Of a DNA stretch of 42,402 nucleotides, positions 39,216 to 42,402 are shown piece by piece. Under the pieces are notes generated by a model, which saw only the letters and a program-made list of their open reading frames with translations, did not search any database and was not told the origin of the DNA. Numbering within the stretch: the stretch's first letter is position 1; each line of letters starts with the position of its first letter. The translations under genes were made by a program, and so were the position numbers. Origin of the DNA: Pseudomonas sp. UYIF39 (GTDB lineage Bacteria; Pseudomonadota; Gammaproteobacteria; Pseudomonadales; Pseudomonadaceae); the NCBI RefSeq assembly GCF_029963765.1, contig NZ_JALBYU010000035.1, forward strand, positions 1 through 42,402, read 5' to 3'.

Positions 39216-40711
39216 ATCGCGGGTTTAGCGAGCGAATCCGTGCCCTTGCTGCGTGCATCGTTTGGACCGAACACCGCCGCCGATTCCGGGAACAGGCTCA
39301 ACAGCGCCAGGTACACCAGCGACGCCAGGCCAAGGGTGACCGGCAGGCTGATGTCGATGCCGCCGGCCAGTTCACCGAGCGGACCAACGAACTGCCCAGG
39401 CAGGTTCACAAAGCACAAGCCCACCGCAGCGCTCGGGATCCAGGCACCCAGCCCACGCCAGTTCCAGCCATGGGTGAACCAGTAGCGGCCACCTTTCTCG
39501 CCGCGGGTGAACACTTGCAGGTCATCCGGGCAGTAGAAGCCGCGACGCACCAGCAGGCCGATGATCATGATCACCATCCACGGAGTGGTGCAGGTGATGA
39601 TCAGCACGGCGAAGGTTGACACGCTCTGCACCAGGTTCGCCGCAAAGCGCCCGATGAAGATGAAGGCAATCGACATCACGCCGATCAACAACGTGGCCTT
39701 GACCCGCGACAGCACACGCGGGAACACGCTGGACATGTCCAGCCCGGTGCCATACAGCGAGGTAGTGCCGGTAGACATGCCGCCGATCACCGCGATCAGG
39801 CACACCGGCAGGAAGAACCAGCTCGGCGAGACGGCCAGCAACCCGCCGACGTAGTTGTTGGCTGCGATGTAGTCCGGCGCCTTGATCGCTACGATGGTGG
39901 CGGTGGCGAGGCCGAACAGGAACGGGATGAAGGTTGCGATCTGCGAGATCACCACCGCCGCCATGATCCGGCGCTTGGAGGTATCACGCGGGATGTAACG
40001 CGACCAGTCACCGAGGAACGCACCGAAGGAAATCGGGTTGCTCATGGCCACCAGCGCAGCACCGATAAAGGCTGCCCAGAAACCCGGTTGGCCCATGCTC
40101 ACGGTGCCGGCGTAGTTCACATCGAACGGACCGATGAAGGCGAAGATGCCCAGTAGGAACAACAGGCTGGCGCTCCATACCGCGATCTTGTTCACCCACA
40201 GCAGGAAGCGGAAGCCATAGATGCAGACTGTCAGTACCAGGACCGCGAACAGACCGTAGGCCAGGCCCAGGGTCAGGTCGGTTTCCGGAAGACCGATCAG
40301 GCGTTTGGCGCCACCAATCAGCGCATCACCCGAACTCCACACCGAGAGCGAGAAGAAGGCGATGGCGGTCAACAACGACAGAAACGAACCGACGATCCGC
40401 CCGTGCACGCCGAAGTGCGCACCGGAAGACACGGCGTTGTTGGTGCCATTGATCGGACCGAACAGGCCCATTGGCGCGAGGATCAGCGAGCCCAGCAACA
40501 CACCCAGCACAATCGCCCAGACGCCCGCCTGAAAAGACAGGCCGAACAGTACCGGGAAACTGCCGAGCACGGCGGTGGCAAAAGTGTTGGAACCACCGAA
40601 GATCATCCGGAACAAATCCGTCGGGCCTGCGGTGCGTTCGCTGTCGGGGATCTGTTCGACCCCGTAAGTTTCAATGTGCGTAAGGCTTTGGTCTTTGTTG
40701 TTGTTATTCAT
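39209..40711 (-). CDS. NCS1-family permease (purine-cytosine type, PA1419-like)
   Basis: A 500-aa permease with about twelve membrane helices, N-terminal ETYGVEQIPDSERTA, and family blocks GLFGPINGTNNAVSSGAHFGVHG and SNPISFGAFLGDWSRYIP. NCS1 members bring in nucleobases, hydantoins or vitamins; within the gbu cluster it may bring in guanidinobutyrate or a related compound. GGAG lies before the ATG at 40711. Its TAG stop lies in the REPIN, so the last residues (KPAMV) may be set by where the repeat was inserted. Confidence 0.88.
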   Translation of the reverse strand: MNNNNKDQSLTHIETYGVEQIPDSERTAGPTDLFRMIFGGSNTFATAVLGSFPVLFGLSFQAGVWAIVLGVLLGSLILAPMGLFGPINGTNNAVSSGAHFGVHGRIVGSFLSLLTAIAFFSLSVWSSGDALIGGAKRLIGLPETDLTLGLAYGLFAVLVLTVCIYGFRFLLWVNKIAVWSASLLFLLGIFAFIGPFDVNYAGTVSMGQPGFWAAFIGAALVAMSNPISFGAFLGDWSRYIPRDTSKRRIMAAVVISQIATFIPFLFGLATATIVAIKAPDYIAANNYVGGLLAVSPSWFFLPVCLIAVIGGMSTGTTSLYGTGLDMSSVFPRVLSRVKATLLIGVMSIAFIFIGRFAANLVQSVSTFAVLIITCTTPWMVIMIIGLLVRRGFYCPDDLQVFTRGEKGGRYWFTHGWNWRGLGAWIPSAAVGLCFVNLPGQFVGPLGELAGGIDISLPVTLGLASLVYLALLSLFPESAAVFGPNDARSKGTDSLAKPAMV

Positions 40712-40765
40712 GATCAGCTCCGATCATAAAGGCGCGCTCATCGTGTGTGAGCGTCACCTGTTTGG

Positions 40766-41173
40766 CTAAGGGGGTGGCAGCCCTTCCGGCATCGCGGACA
40801 AATGTTCGTGGCAGGCCAGCCATAGGCCTTGTTGTTGTCGGCGAAACACAATCGTCTCGCGCTCTTGGCTGAAGTGTTGCTCCCCTTGCATGCGCAGCTC
40901 GGTGGCCACGTCATGGATGAAAATCGCCACGTCACCCTGCAGGCTGACGAAGGCGTTGCTCGAGGTGCATGAGAGCACCTCGAAGCCATCCTCCGAGCGC
41001 CAGGTGTCCCACAACGCCTGATAGGCATCGCGCGACAGCAGGGGCTGTTCGAGGGTGTAGAACACGAAACTGGCATCGGTGCTGAACGCACCGAAGTAGG
41101 CTTCGCGATCATTACGGGCAAAGGCGGTTACCAGATCGGCAGCGGCCTTGAGTACCTGATCACGTTCGTTCAC
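40766..41173 (-). CDS. NTF2-like (SnoaL-type) protein in the gbu cluster (PA1420-like)
   Basis: A 135-aa single-domain protein with the NTF2-like fold pattern (AAADLVTAFARNDREAYFGAFSTDASFVFYT, then HEHLSAMP). The fold binds small molecules or catalyses simple reactions; no specific role is known. I chose the GTG at 41173: GAGGAT, which overlaps the gbuA stop, is its site. The gap to gbuA is 9 bases, so the two are one operon. It may act on a metabolite of the same pathway, but that is inference. Confidence 0.8.
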   Translation of the reverse strand: MNERDQVLKAAADLVTAFARNDREAYFGAFSTDASFVFYTLEQPLLSRDAYQALWDTWRSEDGFEVLSCTSSNAFVSLQGDVAIFIHDVATELRMQGEQHFSQERETIVFRRQQQGLWLACHEHLSAMPEGLPPP

Positions 41174-41182
41174 GACCAATCC

Positions 41183-42133
41183 TCAGCGGTGGACCACGCC
41201 AGGCAGTACGCAGAGCATTTCGTACAGCAGGTTGGCGGCCAGCAGCGAGGTGTTGCCGGTGGTGTCGTAAGCGGGCGAGACTTCTACCAGATCGCAACCG
41301 ACCAGGTCGAGGCCTTGGCAACCGCGAACGATTTCAATCGCCTGAATGGTCGTCAGACCACCGATTTCCGGAGTGCCGGTACCTGGCGCCCAGGCAGGGT
41401 CGATGCCGTCGATGTCGAAAGTCAGGTACACCGGACCGCCGCCGACTTTCTCGCGAACTTCAGCCATCAACGGGGCCAGGGATTTGTGCCAGCACTCTTC
41501 GGCCTGAACCACGCGGAAGCCTTGATTGCGGCTCCAGTTGAAGTCGTCAGCGGTGTAGCCCTGAGCGCGCAGACCAATTTGCACGACACGGTCGTTGTCC
41601 AGAAGGCCTTCTTCAACAGCGCGACGGAAGGTGGTGCCGTGGGCGATTTTCTCGCCGAACATGTGATCGTTCACATCGGCGTGAGCGTCGATGTGCACCA
41701 GGCCGACCTTGCCGTGCTTCTTATGGATAGCACGCAGGATCGGCAGGGTGATGGTGTGGTCGCCGCCGAGGGTCAGGGGGATCACATTGTGTTCGAGGAT
41801 TTTGTGGTAGGACTCTTCGATGATCCGTACCGCGTCCAGCAGGTTGAACGTGTTGATCGCCACGTCACCGATGTCGGCAACCGACAGCGAGTCGAACGGT
41901 GCAGCGCCGGTGGCCATGTTGTACGGGCGGATCATCACCGATTCAGCGCGGATTTCGCGAGGTCCGAAACGGGTGCCGGGGCGCAGCGAGGTGCCGATGT
42001 CCAGCGGGACGCCAACGAAGGCAGCATCCAGACCGGCAGCGGTTGGCAAATGGGGGAGTCGCATCATGGTGGCGATGCCGCCGAAGCGCGGCATTTCATT
42101 GCCGCCCAGTGGTTGGTGAAGAATCTTGTCCAC
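41183..42133 (-). CDS. gbuA: Guanidinobutyrase (agmatinase family)
   Basis: A 316-aa ureohydrolase that would split 4-guanidinobutyrate to 4-aminobutyrate and urea, a step in the arginine-transaminase type of arginine use. The six manganese ligands are all there: H126 (GGDHTI), D149, H151 and D153 (HIDAHAD), D240 and D242 (FDIDGID). It starts with GTG at 42133 after GAGG. The closest described relative in layout is P. aeruginosa GbuA (319 aa). Agmatinase or guanidinopropionase are alternatives in the same family. It heads the leftward cluster: NTF2-like protein, NCS1 permease and symporter. Confidence 0.87.
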   Translation of the reverse strand: MDKILHQPLGGNEMPRFGGIATMMRLPHLPTAAGLDAAFVGVPLDIGTSLRPGTRFGPREIRAESVMIRPYNMATGAAPFDSLSVADIGDVAINTFNLLDAVRIIEESYHKILEHNVIPLTLGGDHTITLPILRAIHKKHGKVGLVHIDAHADVNDHMFGEKIAHGTTFRRAVEEGLLDNDRVVQIGLRAQGYTADDFNWSRNQGFRVVQAEECWHKSLAPLMAEVREKVGGGPVYLTFDIDGIDPAWAPGTGTPEIGGLTTIQAIEIVRGCQGLDLVGCDLVEVSPAYDTTGNTSLLAANLLYEMLCVLPGVVHR

Positions 42134-42255
42134 AGGTAGGGCCTCATCGTCGTTGTTTTATTTATGTCGGTTGCGCAGGTCGGGGAGACGCAGGCACCGC
42201 TGTGGGGCGATTCTGCGAAATGTAGTGGCCGGGAAGAATCGCTACGGGCAAATAC

Positions 42256-42279
42256 TTAGTTCAGATTTTTCTAAACTAA
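42256..42279. promoter_or_regulatory. 24-bp near-perfect palindrome upstream of gbuA, candidate LysR-type operator
   Basis: TTAGTTCAG (42256-42264) and CTAAACTAA (42271-42279) are mirror complements in eight of nine positions, around six bases (ATTTTT). The centre is about 135 bases before the GTG. It would suit a LysR-type activator; P. aeruginosa gbuA is controlled by the LysR-type GbuR, but no such gene is seen complete in this window. Confidence 0.5.
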
Positions 42280-42312
42280 TGGTTCGGGCGGCGATAGACT
42301 CGCAACGCTTCA

Positions 42313-42363
42313 TGTAGCAGCTGTCGAGCAGCGCGAGGCTGCGTTCGGCTGCGCAGCAGTCGT
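42313..42363. repeat. Family B palindromic element, third copy
   Basis: TGTAGCAGCTGTCGAGCAGC followed by GCGAGGCTGCGTTCGG, then CAGCAGTCGT. It matches the 36649 and 6979 units. It lies between the candidate gbuA operator and a probable gene end. Confidence 0.75.
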
Positions 42364-42367
42364 GAAA

Positions 42368-42402
42368 TCAGGCGACGCGGTGTTTCAGGAAAACCTCGCG
42401 CT
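42368..42402 (-). CDS. Partial CDS, C-terminal end of an unidentified gene
   Basis: Read leftward from the right edge, one frame gives REVFLKHRVA and then a TGA (42368-42370), a convincing protein end with no other evidence. A gene here would run in the same direction as gbuA, with a family B element just beyond its stop. It could be a regulator of the cluster, which cannot be tested in this window. Confidence 0.35.
   Translation of the reverse strand, partial: REVFLKHRVA

Noticed and set aside
41189..42139. 316-codon frame on the plus strand
   Set aside because: It lies opposite gbuA, which has all six metal ligands.
1..42402. CRISPR array, tRNA or rRNA genes, insertion sequences
   Set aside because: The repeats seen are REP-type palindromes with irregular spacing; no cloverleaf, rRNA block or transposase gene was found.

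Overview
The window looks like chromosomal DNA from the Pseudomonas fluorescens group. It is GC-rich, its proteins read like those of Pseudomonas, and it carries many REP/REPIN repeats of the GTGGGAGCGAGCTTGCTCGCGA type, which are typical of that group. The gene order around 36.5-42.1 kb recalls the P. aeruginosa PA1414-PA1421 (gbu) neighbourhood. I assigned all functions by reading motifs; no database search was run.

Layout. 0-4.1 kb: a three-gene operon (enolase-superfamily sugar-acid dehydratase, FAH-fold AraD1-type enzyme, 2,5-dioxovalerate dehydrogenase) that would convert a pentonate to 2-oxoglutarate. 4.2-11 kb: an EamA exporter, aceK (isocitrate dehydrogenase kinase/phosphatase) and hrpA (long DEAH RNA helicase). 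11.2-19.5 kb: a FabH-like condensing enzyme with a striking 18-bp palindrome just upstream, a porin with a strong terminator, a FemAB/GNAT-like protein, an ABC exporter, a periplasmic cyclophilin overlapping an alpha/beta hydrolase, and a LysR regulator. 19.5-22.3 kb: a small secreted protein, azoreductase, and an EamA transporter overlapping a MepB-family gene.

22.37-24.4 kb is the most unusual part. A diverged second copy of the EamA promoter and start codon is followed by an AT-richer insert. The insert carries a small export-signal or membrane-anchored protein whose frame is broken at an A8 run, and an exported S41-type peptidase. It looks acquired.

24.4-36.4 kb: YbdG-type mechanosensitive channel, DEAD-box helicase with a lysine-rich tail, several small or uncharacterised genes (secreted 91-aa, 90-aa, DUF899, DUF2513-like, DUF6279 lipoprotein, TorF-type porin, 62-aa conserved protein), the S1-domain protein CvfB, an EamA transporter whose 3' end overlaps a convergent YbfB-type MFS gene, and the LysR regulator divergent from it. 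36.5-42.4 kb: a 42-aa PA1414-family protein, an MBL hydrolase, then a leftward cluster of guanidinobutyrase (gbuA), an NTF2-like protein, an NCS1 permease and a sodium:solute symporter. This probably handles uptake and use of 4-guanidinobutyrate or a related guanidino or amine nitrogen source. A near-perfect 24-bp palindrome upstream of gbuA is a candidate operator.

There are no tRNA, rRNA, CRISPR or intact insertion sequences that I can see. Partial genes probably touch both window edges.
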